From Verrucomicrobiota bacterium (GTDB lineage: Bacteria > Verrucomicrobiota > Verrucomicrobiia > Opitutales > UBA953), in assembly GCA_003569205.1 (NCBI GenBank), contig BGOK01000009.1, positions 27,074 to 91,073 on the forward strand: a stretch of DNA of 64,000 bases, given 5' to 3'. A program made the position numbers and the translations under genes. Shown here piece after piece: positions 1 through 8,737 of this stretch. Each line of letters starts with the position of its first letter. Position 1 is the first letter of the stretch. Below the pieces are notes generated by a model. That model searched no databases, had not been told where the DNA came from, and was given only the letters and a program-made list of their open reading frames with translations.

Positions 1-413
1 ACTGGCATGAAGTTCTGGTCCCCATCCCAGCGTGGGACGATATGGAAATGGAGATGCGTTGGGATGCCAGCGCCAGCGGCCTTACCTAAGTTGAGGCCCA
101 TATTGAAACCGGAAGGCGACATGACTTTCGTGAGGACCGCTTGGCACTTCACCAACAGGTCCATCATCTCGGCCCGTTCTTCTGCCGTCAGCAGGGCCAA
201 ATCGCCGACTTCACGATTGGGCAGAACCATTAGGTGTCCCGGGTTATACGGAAAGTTATTCAGGATGACGAAACACGTCCGACCACGGTGGACAATCAAC
301 GACGCCCGGTCATCCCCCGCCGCCCACAAGGCCGCAAACGGACTGCCGGCGCCAGGCTCCTTCCGGGACTGGATATACTGCATGCGCCAGTAGGGATGGA
401 GGTGGTTTGGCAT
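1..413 (-). CDS. HIT-family protein (3' end beyond the window)
   Basis: The 137 codons seen read MPNHLHPYWRMQYIQ at the start and end in a HIT signature, THLHFHIVPRW, near the window edge. The HIT fold binds nucleotides, and the middle His of H-x-H-x-H is the usual nucleophile. The conserved stretch FNMGLNLGKAAGAG before it resembles the Ap4A-phosphorylase-like branch of HIT proteins, so hydrolysis or phosphorolysis of dinucleoside polyphosphates is a fair guess, but the substrate is inferred. The start ATG at 413 lies 112 bases from the divergent leuS, so the two probably share a promoter region. The C-terminus is missing only because the window ends. Confidence 0.85.
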   Translation of the reverse strand, partial: MPNHLHPYWRMQYIQSRKEPGAGSPFAALWAAGDDRASLIVHRGRTCFVILNNFPYNPGHLMVLPNREVGDLALLTAEERAEMMDLLVKCQAVLTKVMSPSGFNMGLNLGKAAGAGIPTHLHFHIVPRWDGDQNFMP

Positions 414-525
414 GACAGCGTGGCTGCGTGATAAGCCCGCCAGAGGGCTCAGGCAAGCGGGATAGCCCTGCTCGCCCATCCAAAACCTTGCCACCTCGGC
501 TCGGACTCTCCTATCTGGGCGCTTA

Positions 526-3126
526 ATGGAAACTTTGCCTGGGACCTACGACTTCACCGCCTGCGAGCATCGCTGGCAGGCTTACTGGAAGCAGCACGCG
601 ACCTTCCGCACCGAGCCCATCTCCAGCGGTAAGCCGAAGTACTACGTCCTGGACATGTTCCCCTACCCGTCCGGCTCTGGCCTCCATATCGGCCACCCCG
701 AGGGTTACACCGCTTCGGACATCTTGGGCCGCTACAAGAAAGCCCAGGGCTTCAACGTTCTCCACCCGATGGGTTGGGATGCGTTTGGCCTGCCTGCTGA
801 ACAGCACGCCATCGCCACCGGCGAACACCCGGCCGTGCAGACGCGTCGCAATATCGACAACTTCCGCCGCCAACTGCAGATGCTCGGCTTCGCCATCGAT
901 TGGGACCGCGAGCTGTCGACGACCGACGAGAACTACTTCCGCTGGACGCAGTGGATCTTTCTCAAACTCTTCCGCCACGGTCTCGCTTACGTCTCCGAGA
1001 AGCCGGTGTGGTTCTGCCCCAACCTCGGCACGGTGCTCGCAAACGAAGAAGTGCATAACACACCCGAAGGCCCGCGCTCGGAACGCGGCAGCCACCCCGT
1101 GGAGCGCCGCCCGATCCGCCAGTGGGTCCTGCGCATCACCGCCTACGCTGATAAGCTCATCGAAGGCCTCGACCACGTCGATTGGCCCGACTCCACCAAG
1201 CGCCTCCAGAAGAACTGGATCGGCAAGTCCGAAGGTGCCGAGGTCACTTTCAAACTCGATGGCCACGCCGACACGCTAACGGTCTTCACGACGCGTCCGG
1301 ACACACTTTTCGGGGCGACCTACATGGTCATCGCTCCCGAACATCCGCTGCTCGAGAAGATCAGCTCCGCCGAACAGAAGGCCGCAGTCACGGCCTACGT
1401 GGCCGCGGTCCGCAATAAGAGCGACCTTGAGCGGACCGACCTCGCCGACAAGAAGAAGACCGGCGTCTTCACGGGCGCGTACGCCCTCAACCCCGTCAAC
1501 GGCGCCAAGATCCCGGTCTGGACTGCCGACTACGTGCTCATCACCTACGGCACGGGCGCCATCATGGCCGTCCCGGCCCACGATGAACGCGACTGGGAAT
1601 TCGCCAAGCAATTCGCGCTTCCGATCGTTCAGGTCGTCGGCTCCAAGGACGCCATCGACGTCAATGAGCAACCATGGACCGAAGACGGTCCGATGGTGAA
1701 CTCCGGTCCATTCAATGGACTCTCCGCCACGGAGACCAAGAAGCAGATCACCGCTGACCTCGCCGCCAAGGGCCAAGGCAAGCTCGCCGTGAACTTCAAG
1801 CTGCGCGACTGGCTCTTCTCGCGCCAACGCTACTGGGGCGAGCCCTTCCCGCTCCTGTGGGTCTCGCGCGCAGACTACGCCAAGATTCCGGCCGATTCCG
1901 AGGTCCGTGAATTCCTGCCCAAGGAACCGGTCACCTGCCAACTCAATGGCGTGGAAGTCTGCGCCGTACCGCTGACGTCAAAGCAGCTCCCACTGACGCT
2001 CCCAACCGTAAAATCCTACCAACCCTCCCCAACCGGCGATTCACCGCTGTCGAAGGAACCGGAATGGACCGAGGTGTGGTACGACGTCGCCAGCGGCGCC
2101 ACCATCTCGCAAGCCCTGGCCCAACCGGGTCCGCTCTGGGTCAAGGCCTCCCGCGAAACCAACACCATGCCGCAGTGGGCGGGCTCGTGCTGGTATTACC
2201 TCCGCTACCTCGACCCCCAGAACGCCAAGGACATCGCCTCGGCCGAGGCCCTCAAGTATTGGGGTTGCCCAGACTTCTACATCGGCGGGGCCGAGCACGC
2301 CGTGCTCCACCTCCTGTATGCCCGTTTCTGGCATCGCTTCCTGCACGACATCGGCGTCCTGCCAACGGCCGAGCCTTTCACGAAGCTCTTCCACCAAGGC
2401 CTCATCATGGGCGAAGACGGCGAGAAGATGTCCAAGAGCCGCGGCAACGTCGTCAACCCCGACTCCATCGTCAAGGACCACGGTGCCGATGCGCTGCGCA
2501 TGTACCTGATGTTCCTCGGGCCGCTCGAAGCCTCCAAGCCTTGGAGCTCCGAAGGCATCTCTGGCATTACCCGGTTCCTCAAGCGCCTCTGGCGTCTCTC
2601 CGTCGACGAAGCCACGGGCGGCCCTTCGACCAAGTTCAACGAGCAGGCCCAGGAGCCCGAGGACTTCGTCCGCGAACTCCACCGCACCATCCAGAAGGTC
2701 GAGAAGGATATCGAGACCCTGCAGTTCAACACGGCTATCTCGCAGATGATGATCTTAATGAACGCTGCGGAGAAGGCCCCGGCCTTACGCCGCGAGACCG
2801 TCGAGACCTTTGTCCGCTTGGTCGCGCCTTTCGCGCCGCACGTCTGCGAAGAAATCTGGGCGCGCCTCGGCCATCAGGAAAGCGTCAGTTGTGCCGCCTG
2901 GCCCAAGTTCGACCCCGCTAAGCTGATCGAAACCACCGTTGAGATCATCTTCCAAGTGAACGGCAAGGTCCGCGCCACTGTGAGGGTGCCCAAGGAAACC
3001 ACCAAGGAAGCCCTCCTTGCCATGGCGAAGGCTGACCCGAGCGTGCAGAAGTTCCTCGAAGGTAAGCCCATCGTGAAGGAGATCGTTGTGCCCGGCCGTA
3101 TCGTGAACCTCGTGGTGGCCGGCTAA
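526..3126 (+). CDS. leuS: Leucyl-tRNA synthetase
   Basis: Class Ia synthetase that charges tRNA-Leu in the cytoplasm. The 866-residue length is normal for bacterial LeuRS. The HIGH motif is at residues 54-57 (within LHIGHPEGY) and KMSKS at 634-638 (within GEDGEKMSKSRG). Between them lies the CP1 editing insertion, including TTRPDTLFGATYMV and the conserved VPAHDERDWEFA. The zinc-knuckle cysteines of many LeuRS are not evident around residues 165-190, where the text reads NTPEGPRSERGSHPVERR; this varies within the family. A strong intrinsic terminator follows 24 bases after the stop. The start ATG has no clear purine-rich ribosome binding site. Confidence 0.98.
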   Translation: METLPGTYDFTACEHRWQAYWKQHATFRTEPISSGKPKYYVLDMFPYPSGSGLHIGHPEGYTASDILGRYKKAQGFNVLHPMGWDAFGLPAEQHAIATGEHPAVQTRRNIDNFRRQLQMLGFAIDWDRELSTTDENYFRWTQWIFLKLFRHGLAYVSEKPVWFCPNLGTVLANEEVHNTPEGPRSERGSHPVERRPIRQWVLRITAYADKLIEGLDHVDWPDSTKRLQKNWIGKSEGAEVTFKLDGHADTLTVFTTRPDTLFGATYMVIAPEHPLLEKISSAEQKAAVTAYVAAVRNKSDLERTDLADKKKTGVFTGAYALNPVNGAKIPVWTADYVLITYGTGAIMAVPAHDERDWEFAKQFALPIVQVVGSKDAIDVNEQPWTEDGPMVNSGPFNGLSATETKKQITADLAAKGQGKLAVNFKLRDWLFSRQRYWGEPFPLLWVSRADYAKIPADSEVREFLPKEPVTCQLNGVEVCAVPLTSKQLPLTLPTVKSYQPSPTGDSPLSKEPEWTEVWYDVASGATISQALAQPGPLWVKASRETNTMPQWAGSCWYYLRYLDPQNAKDIASAEALKYWGCPDFYIGGAEHAVLHLLYARFWHRFLHDIGVLPTAEPFTKLFHQGLIMGEDGEKMSKSRGNVVNPDSIVKDHGADALRMYLMFLGPLEASKPWSSEGISGITRFLKRLWRLSVDEATGGPSTKFNEQAQEPEDFVRELHRTIQKVEKDIETLQFNTAISQMMILMNAAEKAPALRRETVETFVRLVAPFAPHVCEEIWARLGHQESVSCAAWPKFDPAKLIETTVEIIFQVNGKVRATVRVPKETTKEALLAMAKADPSVQKFLEGKPIVKEIVVPGRIVNLVVAG

Positions 3127-3150
3127 GCCTCGACCACTCCTCCAAACAAA

Positions 3151-3175
3151 AGGGCCCCGACTGGGGCCCTTTTTT
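3151..3175 (+). terminator. Intrinsic terminator after leuS
   Basis: Perfect 8-bp stem AGGGCCCC/GGGGCCCT (3151-3158 and 3163-3170) with a 4-base loop and then T5. It sits between the convergent leuS and the MFS gene, and an A-rich stretch on its left side could let it act for both strands. Confidence 0.9.
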
Positions 3176-3196
3176 ATTAGCAATAACTGCGGCCGA

Positions 3197-4558
3197 TTAC
3201 TTGGCTTCCACTTCGGCAATATCTTCCATCTTTACGGGCTCCATCCGTGGCACCAGAAGATGGAAAATCGCGAGGCCAATTAGGTAAGCCGAACCTGCGA
3301 TGAACCAGAGAATCGCATAGGAACCGGTGCGGTGAAGCACTTCACCGATGACGAAAGCCAAAAGCATACCACCGACCGCGCCAGCCATGCCGCCGATGCC
3401 AACAACTGAGCCCACTGCCTTGCGGGGGAACATGTCCGAAGCCGTCGTGAAGATATTGGCCGACCAGCCTTGGTGTGCGGCGGCGGCCAACGAGACGAGC
3501 AAGACCGCAGGCCACATGCCGACATCGTTGACGAAGACGATCGGAATGACGCTCACTGCACAGATACCCAAGGCCGTCTTACGGGCGGCATTGACCGTCC
3601 AGCCGGCCTTAATCAGACGGGAGGAGACCCAGCCGCCACCAATGCTGCCCACATCGGCAATCAGGTAAATTGTGACTAGCGGCCAACCAATATTTTTAAA
3701 GTCAACATTGTGCTTATCGACTAGGAAGCCCGGGATCCAGAACAGGTAAAGCCACCAGACTGGGTCAGTCATAAACTTGCCTGCGGCAAAGGCCCACGTC
3801 TGGCGGAACTTCAGTAGACTAATCCAGCTGACCTTGCCCTCCTCATCGGGCGGGTCGGACTCAATGTGGGCGAGTTCGGACTCGGAAATGCGCGGGTGCT
3901 CACGCGGAGAATGGTAAGCGAAGTGCCACCAAATGACCCAGACAAAACCAATCGCGCCGGTGACGATAAAGGCCCACTCCCAGCCCCAGGTCACCAAAAT
4001 CCAGGGTACGATGAGCGGGGCGGCCAAGGCGCCAATGTTCGTTCCTGAATTAAAAATACCGGTAGCAAGGGCCCGTTCCTTCTTCGGGAACCATTCCGCC
4101 GCTGCCTTGATGGAGGCGGGGAAATTACCGGCCTCACCCAAGCCCAAGATGAAACGCATCAGGGCGAAGCCCGCCGCCGCGCCCGTTAACGTCACAAAGG
4201 CAAAACCGGTCTTGGCGTCGATCTGCATCCACGGCAGGCTAAAGGCTGGCAAGAGGTGCGCAAAGCCGTGACCCATGGCGGCCAAACTCCAAAGGCCGAC
4301 GAAGATGATGAAACCCTTCTTGATACCGATGCGGTCAATGATGCGCCCCGACAGCACCATCCCAATCGCATAGGCGAATTGAAAGCTGAACACGATGGCC
4401 GCATAAGTGCGCGCGTCCCAACCAAACTCCTTCTCCAAGGCTGGCTTCAATAGGCCGATGACTTGGCGGTCGATATAGTTGATGGTGGCGGCAAAGAACA
4501 GCAACGCGCAGATCATCCAACGGTAGTTCGTACGGGGGGCAGGGGTAACCTCTTGCAT
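3197..4558 (-). CDS. MFS transporter, ExuT-like (anion:cation symporter family)
   Basis: Integral inner-membrane transporter of 453 residues with about 12 hydrophobic segments. The first segment ends in NYIDRQVIGLL, a hallmark of the ACS branch of the MFS, which includes hexuronate (ExuT), glucarate and galactonate carriers. After the second segment comes GRIIDRIGIKKGF, the conserved loop 2-3 motif of the superfamily. The gene is divergent, by 73 bases, from an operon carrying uxaC and a 2-keto-3-deoxygluconate kinase, so glucuronate, galacturonate or a related aldonate is the likely substrate. Family assignment is from sequence; substrate is inferred from context. Confidence 0.88.
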   Translation of the reverse strand: MQEVTPAPRTNYRWMICALLFFAATINYIDRQVIGLLKPALEKEFGWDARTYAAIVFSFQFAYAIGMVLSGRIIDRIGIKKGFIIFVGLWSLAAMGHGFAHLLPAFSLPWMQIDAKTGFAFVTLTGAAAGFALMRFILGLGEAGNFPASIKAAAEWFPKKERALATGIFNSGTNIGALAAPLIVPWILVTWGWEWAFIVTGAIGFVWVIWWHFAYHSPREHPRISESELAHIESDPPDEEGKVSWISLLKFRQTWAFAAGKFMTDPVWWLYLFWIPGFLVDKHNVDFKNIGWPLVTIYLIADVGSIGGGWVSSRLIKAGWTVNAARKTALGICAVSVIPIVFVNDVGMWPAVLLVSLAAAAHQGWSANIFTTASDMFPRKAVGSVVGIGGMAGAVGGMLLAFVIGEVLHRTGSYAILWFIAGSAYLIGLAIFHLLVPRMEPVKMEDIAEVEAK

Positions 4559-4631
4559 AGGGCACTAAATGACCCACGGCATTGGGCTGTCCATACTAGA
4601 CTTTCTTTGACTCCCGAGGGGAGGCGGGTTC

Positions 4632-5630
4632 ATGTGGATGGCACCCATGAAGCCTCGTATTCTGCTCACGACCACCTCTTTCCAAGACACCCCTGGCGAA
4701 CACCATAAGCTACTGGCCGAAACGGGCTGGGAAGTCGTCACCGCCCGCGGCCCGCTCAACGAGGCGGACACCCTAGCCCTCATGGGGAATTTCGACGGTT
4801 ATATCTGCGGCGATGACATGATCACGTCCGCCGTCATCGAAAAAGCCCTACCCCGCCTTAAGGTCGTCTCCAAGTATGGTATCGGGGTCGACAAGATCGA
4901 CGTCAAGACGCTCACCGCCCAGGGCATCCCCCTCCTCTTCACCCCGGGCGTCAACCACACGACCGTCGCCGAACACACCTTCCTCCTCCTGCTTGCGCTC
5001 GAGAAGAACTTCTATTTCCACACCGACTCCACCCGCTCGGGGACTTGGAAGCGCAAGACCGGCCGCGAGTTACTCGACAAGACCATCGGCATCATTGGCA
5101 TGGGCCGCATCGGCAAGGAAGTCGCCATCCGCGCCCGCGCTTTCGGTATGAAGGTCATTGGCTTCGACCTTTACTGGGACGACAAGTTCGCCGCGCAATA
5201 CGACGTGCAGCGTGCTGCCACGATGGATGACGTCTTCGCCGTTTCCGACTATCTCTCCTTACATACCAACCTAACCCCTGAGACGCGTGACCTGATCCGC
5301 GCCGAGAACATCGCGAAGATGAAGCCGGGCGTGCTTATTCTCAACTGCGCCCGCGGCGAAATCGTCCACACCGACGACATCGCGGCTGCGTTGAAGTCCG
5401 GCCAAGTTGGCGGTTACGGCACCGACGTGCTCGACGAAGAACCGCCGCGCGCCGACCACCCACTGACCAAGCTACCTAACTGCGTGGTCACGCCGCACAT
5501 CGGCTCCCGCACCGCCGAAAGCGTCCAGCGCCAAGCCGTGGCCGCCGTCACCAACCTTATCCGCGCGATGCATGGCGAAAAACCACTCGCCCAGATTAAC
5601 CCAGAAGTCCCGGTCAAGAAGGTCGTCTAA
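4632..5630 (+). CDS. D-isomer-specific 2-hydroxyacid dehydrogenase
   Basis: NAD(P)-dependent oxidoreductase of 332 residues in the phosphoglycerate-dehydrogenase superfamily. The Rossmann motif GMGRIG is at 156-161. The catalytic triad is visible as Arg241 (NCARGEIV), a Glu near 269-270 (VLDEEPP) and His289 (TPHIGSRT). It lacks the C-terminal ACT or ASB domains of biosynthetic SerA, so a role in sugar-acid or glyoxylate-type reduction (GhrB/YiaE-like) fits better than serine synthesis. It is the first gene of the sugar-acid operon. The start follows GAGGCGGG, one of the few purine-rich ribosome binding sites near here; ATG codons at residues 3 and 6 are alternatives. Confidence 0.92.
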   Translation: MWMAPMKPRILLTTTSFQDTPGEHHKLLAETGWEVVTARGPLNEADTLALMGNFDGYICGDDMITSAVIEKALPRLKVVSKYGIGVDKIDVKTLTAQGIPLLFTPGVNHTTVAEHTFLLLLALEKNFYFHTDSTRSGTWKRKTGRELLDKTIGIIGMGRIGKEVAIRARAFGMKVIGFDLYWDDKFAAQYDVQRAATMDDVFAVSDYLSLHTNLTPETRDLIRAENIAKMKPGVLILNCARGEIVHTDDIAAALKSGQVGGYGTDVLDEEPPRADHPLTKLPNCVVTPHIGSRTAESVQRQAVAAVTNLIRAMHGEKPLAQINPEVPVKKVV

Positions 5631-5651
5631 CCCTCCTCTTTCATCCTTAAC

Positions 5652-6746
5652 ATGAGCGAAGTCTTTTACGTCATCCCCCGCGTCGCCCACGAGGCGCTCG
5701 TCACCGCCGCCTACGTCAAGCGTGGCTTCGGTGCCAAGGAATCTGTGCAGGCCGCCCAGATGGCCAGTATGGCCACGCACCACGGCATCCGCACGCACAA
5801 CGCGCTGAAGGCCCTCCACCTCGACGAACTCTTCGGTTCCGGCGCCAAAGTTCCCGGCTGCACGCCTAACGCCACCGTGACCAAGAAGGCTACTCGCTTC
5901 GCCGCGACGGAAGTCTGGGACGCCCACCAGAAGCTCGGTCAGGCCGTCGCCGTCGACGCCATCGAACGCTGCATCGAGCTCGCCGACCAATACGGCGTCG
6001 GCACGGTCTCCGTCGATAACGCCTTCCACTACCTCTGGGGCGGTGGCTACGTGATGGATGCCGCCAAGCGCGGTTACATCGCTTACACAAACTGCACCGC
6101 CACCCTCGCCGAAGTCGTCCCCTTCCAAGGCAAGTTCCCGACCCTCGGCACCAACCCGCATTCGTGGGGCTTCCCCACGACGAACGAACTCGGCTTCCCG
6201 ATCGTCATCGATTGGGCCACCTCCGTCATCGCCATGGGTCGCGTCCAAGTGCTCAAGCGCGAAGGCAAGCTGCTCCCGCCTGACGCCGCCGTGGATAAGG
6301 ACGGCAAGGTCACCCTCGACCCGAACGAAGCAGTCTCGCTCATTCCGTTCGGCGCGCACAAGGGTTACGGCCTCTCGCTCATCAACGAAATCGTCGCCGG
6401 CTTCATCGGTGGCTCGCTCCCGACCATCCGAAGCCGCACGCACGTTCCTGGCGAAAAGCAGGCCTGTGCCTTCTTCTTCCAGGTGATTCACCCCGAGGCC
6501 ATCAGCTCGGGTGCTTTCGCCCAAGGCCGTTCGCAAGGCCAGAACGTCAAGGCCGTCATCGACGACGTCCTCGGCCACGGCAACGAGAAGTGCATGCTCC
6601 CCGGCCAACTGGAAGCGACCTTCGCCGCGCGGAGCCAAAAGGCCGGAGGCTTACTGTTCTCCAAGGCTGAAGTTGAAGCGTTCAATGAAATCGCCAGCCA
6701 CATCGGCCACCAGCCGTTCGACCTCGCCACCCTGCCCACGGGCTAA
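5652..6746 (+). CDS. Ldh-family NAD(P)-dependent oxidoreductase (YiaK/AllD/YlbC type)
   Basis: The 364-residue protein belongs to the malate/L-lactate/ureidoglycolate dehydrogenase family, which is unrelated to Rossmann-fold lactate dehydrogenases. The family's N-terminal motif appears as THHGIRTHN (residues 42-50, with His44 and His49), followed by GTVSVDNAFHYLWGGGYVMDA, the nucleotide-binding VDWATS-like segment VIDWATSVIA, and GAHKGYGLSLINEI. E. coli relatives reduce 2,3-diketo-L-gulonate (YiaK) or oxidise ureidoglycolate (AllD). The hexuronate neighbours make a keto- or diketo-aldonate substrate more likely. The gene begins 21 bases after the previous stop; its leader is pyrimidine-rich and lacks a Shine-Dalgarno sequence. 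Confidence 0.88.
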   Translation: MSEVFYVIPRVAHEALVTAAYVKRGFGAKESVQAAQMASMATHHGIRTHNALKALHLDELFGSGAKVPGCTPNATVTKKATRFAATEVWDAHQKLGQAVAVDAIERCIELADQYGVGTVSVDNAFHYLWGGGYVMDAAKRGYIAYTNCTATLAEVVPFQGKFPTLGTNPHSWGFPTTNELGFPIVIDWATSVIAMGRVQVLKREGKLLPPDAAVDKDGKVTLDPNEAVSLIPFGAHKGYGLSLINEIVAGFIGGSLPTIRSRTHVPGEKQACAFFFQVIHPEAISSGAFAQGRSQGQNVKAVIDDVLGHGNEKCMLPGQLEATFAARSQKAGGLLFSKAEVEAFNEIASHIGHQPFDLATLPTG

Positions 6747-6778
6747 GCATCCTCTTTCACCACCTCCTCCTTCCGACT

Positions 6779-7876
6779 ATGTCCCTCAATATCAAGCCCA
6801 CTTCGGCCTGCGCCTTCGACCAAGTCTCCCTCGGTGAAATCATGCTCCGCCTAGACCCAGGCGAAGGCCGCGTGCGCACCACACGCCAGTTTCAGGTCTG
6901 GGAAGGCGGCGGCGAATACAACGTCGCGCGCGGCCTCCGCAAGTGCTTCGGCCTGCGCACCTCCGTCGCTACGGCCTTCGTCGATAATGAAGTCGGTCGC
7001 CTGCTCGAGGACTTCGTGATGCAGGGTGGCGTGAACACCGACTACATCAAGTGGCGCGAGGATGACGGCATCGGCCGTACCGTCCGTAACGGCCTCAACT
7101 TCACCGAGCGTGGCTTCGGCATCCGTGGCGCCGTGGGCGTCCCGGACCGCGGTAATACCGCTGCTTCGCAAATCAAGCCCGGTGACTTCGACTGGGAAGA
7201 CCTCTTCGGCAAGAAGGGCGTTCGCTGGCTCCACACGGGCGGCATCTTCGCGGCCCTCTCCGAGACGACGGCTCAAGCCACCATCGAGGCCGTCAAAGCC
7301 GCCAAGAAGCACGGCACGATTGTCTCGTACGACCTTAACTACCGTCCGTCGCTCTGGAAGACCATCGGTGGCCTGAAGAAGGCCCAAGAGGTCAACCGTG
7401 AGATCGCCAAGTATGTCGACGTGATGATCGGCAACGAAGAAGACTTCACCGCGTCACTCGGCTTCGAAGTCAAGGGCGTCGACCACAATATCTCCCAGAT
7501 TGAGACGCAGGCGTTCAAGGACATGATCGGCGAGGCCGTGAAACAGTTCCCGAACTTCAAGGTCGCTGCGACCACGCTTCGTCGCGTGATCACGGCCACC
7601 AAGAACGACTGGAGTGCCATCTGCTGGCACGACGGCAAGTTCTACGACAGCATCCAATTCCCTGAACTTGAAATCCTCGACCGCGTCGGCGGCGGCGACA
7701 GCTTCGCTTCGGGCCTGGTCTTCGGCTTCCTCGAACACAACGACGCTCAGAAGGCCGTGAACTACGGTGCCGCCCACGGCGCCTTGGCCTCCACGACCCC
7801 GGGCGACACCTCGATGGTCACCCGCAAGGAAGTCGAGAAGCAGCTCTCCGGCGGTGGAGCCCGCGTCGTCCGCTAA
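6779..7876 (+). CDS. kdgK: PfkB-family sugar kinase, probable 2-keto-3-deoxygluconate kinase
   Basis: Ribokinase-fold enzyme of 365 residues, somewhat longer than typical KdgK (about 310-340). The N-terminal substrate motif is GGGEYNVARGLRKCFG, which matches the GAEANVA-like motif of KdgK proteins. The C-terminal PfkB signature, with the catalytic Asp in the anion hole, reads DRVGGGDSFASGLVFGF. The expected reaction is ATP-dependent phosphorylation of 2-keto-3-deoxygluconate to KDPG, the step before aldol cleavage in hexuronate breakdown. No KDPG aldolase is visible in this window. Its leader is CT-rich (CACCTCCTCCTTCCGACT before ATG) and cannot base-pair with anti-Shine-Dalgarno. Confidence 0.85.
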   Translation: MSLNIKPTSACAFDQVSLGEIMLRLDPGEGRVRTTRQFQVWEGGGEYNVARGLRKCFGLRTSVATAFVDNEVGRLLEDFVMQGGVNTDYIKWREDDGIGRTVRNGLNFTERGFGIRGAVGVPDRGNTAASQIKPGDFDWEDLFGKKGVRWLHTGGIFAALSETTAQATIEAVKAAKKHGTIVSYDLNYRPSLWKTIGGLKKAQEVNREIAKYVDVMIGNEEDFTASLGFEVKGVDHNISQIETQAFKDMIGEAVKQFPNFKVAATTLRRVITATKNDWSAICWHDGKFYDSIQFPELEILDRVGGGDSFASGLVFGFLEHNDAQKAVNYGAAHGALASTTPGDTSMVTRKEVEKQLSGGGARVVR

Positions 7877-7882
7877 TCCGCG

Positions 7883-7947
7883 TCCCTCCCCCATCCCACT
7901 ATCCCTATCCCCTATCCCCCTTACCGCCATCCCCCACCCACTACCCC
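7883..7947. other. C-rich spacer with G-quadruplex potential on the minus strand
   Basis: The 81-base gap between the kinase and SDR genes is almost purely pyrimidine on the plus strand, with at least eight runs of three or more C and a short repeated unit resembling CTATCCC. The minus strand therefore has many G3-G5 runs separated by one to six bases, the classic pattern for a G-quadruplex. It lies inside an operon-like run, so it could affect transcription elongation or separate expression of the upstream and downstream halves. Confidence 0.5.
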
Positions 7948-7957
7948 CTTCATCACC

Positions 7958-8722
7958 ATGTCCTCCCTCTTCTCTCTCCAAGGTCGCACTGCCGTCGTGA
8001 TCGGCGGCACCGGTGAACTCTGCGGCGCCATGGCCGAAGGCTTCGCTGGCGCGGGTGCGCACGTGATCCTCGTCGGCCGTGACTCCGTCAAGGCCGAGGC
8101 TCGCCTCGCCAAGATTAAGGCCGCGGGGGGCTCCGGCGAATTCAAGGTCGGTGAAGCGACCAACAAGGCTGACCTTATCCGACTGCGCGACGAGATTCTC
8201 GCCCAGCACGGCAAAGTCGACATCCTCGTGAATGGTGCCGGCGTCAACTCGCCCACGCCGTTCCTCGAAATCGACGAAGCCCAACTCGACCGCATCCTGA
8301 CCGTTAATATCAAGGGCGTTGTCTTCGGCTGTCAGGTCTTCGGCGAAGTGATGGTCAAGGCTGGCTCTGGCTCGATCATCAACCTCGGCTCCGAGTCGGC
8401 CATCCTGCCCCTCTCGCGCGTCTTCACCTACTCGGCCTCTAAGGCCGCAGTACATAACCTCTCGAAGAACCTTGCCCGCGAATGGGCGCCCAAGGGCGTT
8501 CGTGTTAACACGCTCGTCCCAGGCTTCTTCCCTGCTGAACAGAACCGTAAGGTCCTCACGCCCGAGCGCGTGGCCTCGATCCTCGGTAAGACCCCGATGG
8601 CCCGCTTCGGCGAAGCCAAGGAACTTATCGGTGCCTCGCTCCTGCTGGCGTCCGATGCCGGCAGCTTCATCACCGGCTCCGAAATCGTCGTCGATGGCGG
8701 TTTCGCGGCGATGTCCATCTAA
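7958..8722 (+). CDS. SDR-family oxidoreductase, probable D-mannonate oxidoreductase (fructuronate reductase)
   Basis: Classical short-chain dehydrogenase of 254 residues. The cofactor-binding motif is GGTGELCG, then NGAG in [13 protein letters not shown]. The catalytic Ser is in INLGSES, and Tyr and Lys are in YSASK. The C-terminal [12 protein letters not shown] is typical. SDR enzymes close to this length, directly before uxaC, act in several bacteria as D-mannonate oxidoreductase, converting fructuronate to mannonate in place of the unrelated UxuB. Here the adjacent uxaC (16 bases away) would make fructuronate, supporting that assignment. KduD-like activity on 5-keto-4-deoxyuronate derivatives is the alternative. 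Confidence 0.85.
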   Translation: MSSLFSLQGRTAVVIGGTGELCGAMAEGFAGAGAHVILVGRDSVKAEARLAKIKAAGGSGEFKVGEATNKADLIRLRDEILAQHGKVDILVNGAGVNSPTPFLEIDEAQLDRILTVNIKGVVFGCQVFGEVMVKAGSGSIINLGSESAILPLSRVFTYSASKAAVHNLSKNLAREWAPKGVRVNTLVPGFFPAEQNRKVLTPERVASILGKTPMARFGEAKELIGASLLLASDAGSFITGSEIVVDGGFAAMSI

Positions 8723-8737
8723 CCCACCTCCCCGACG

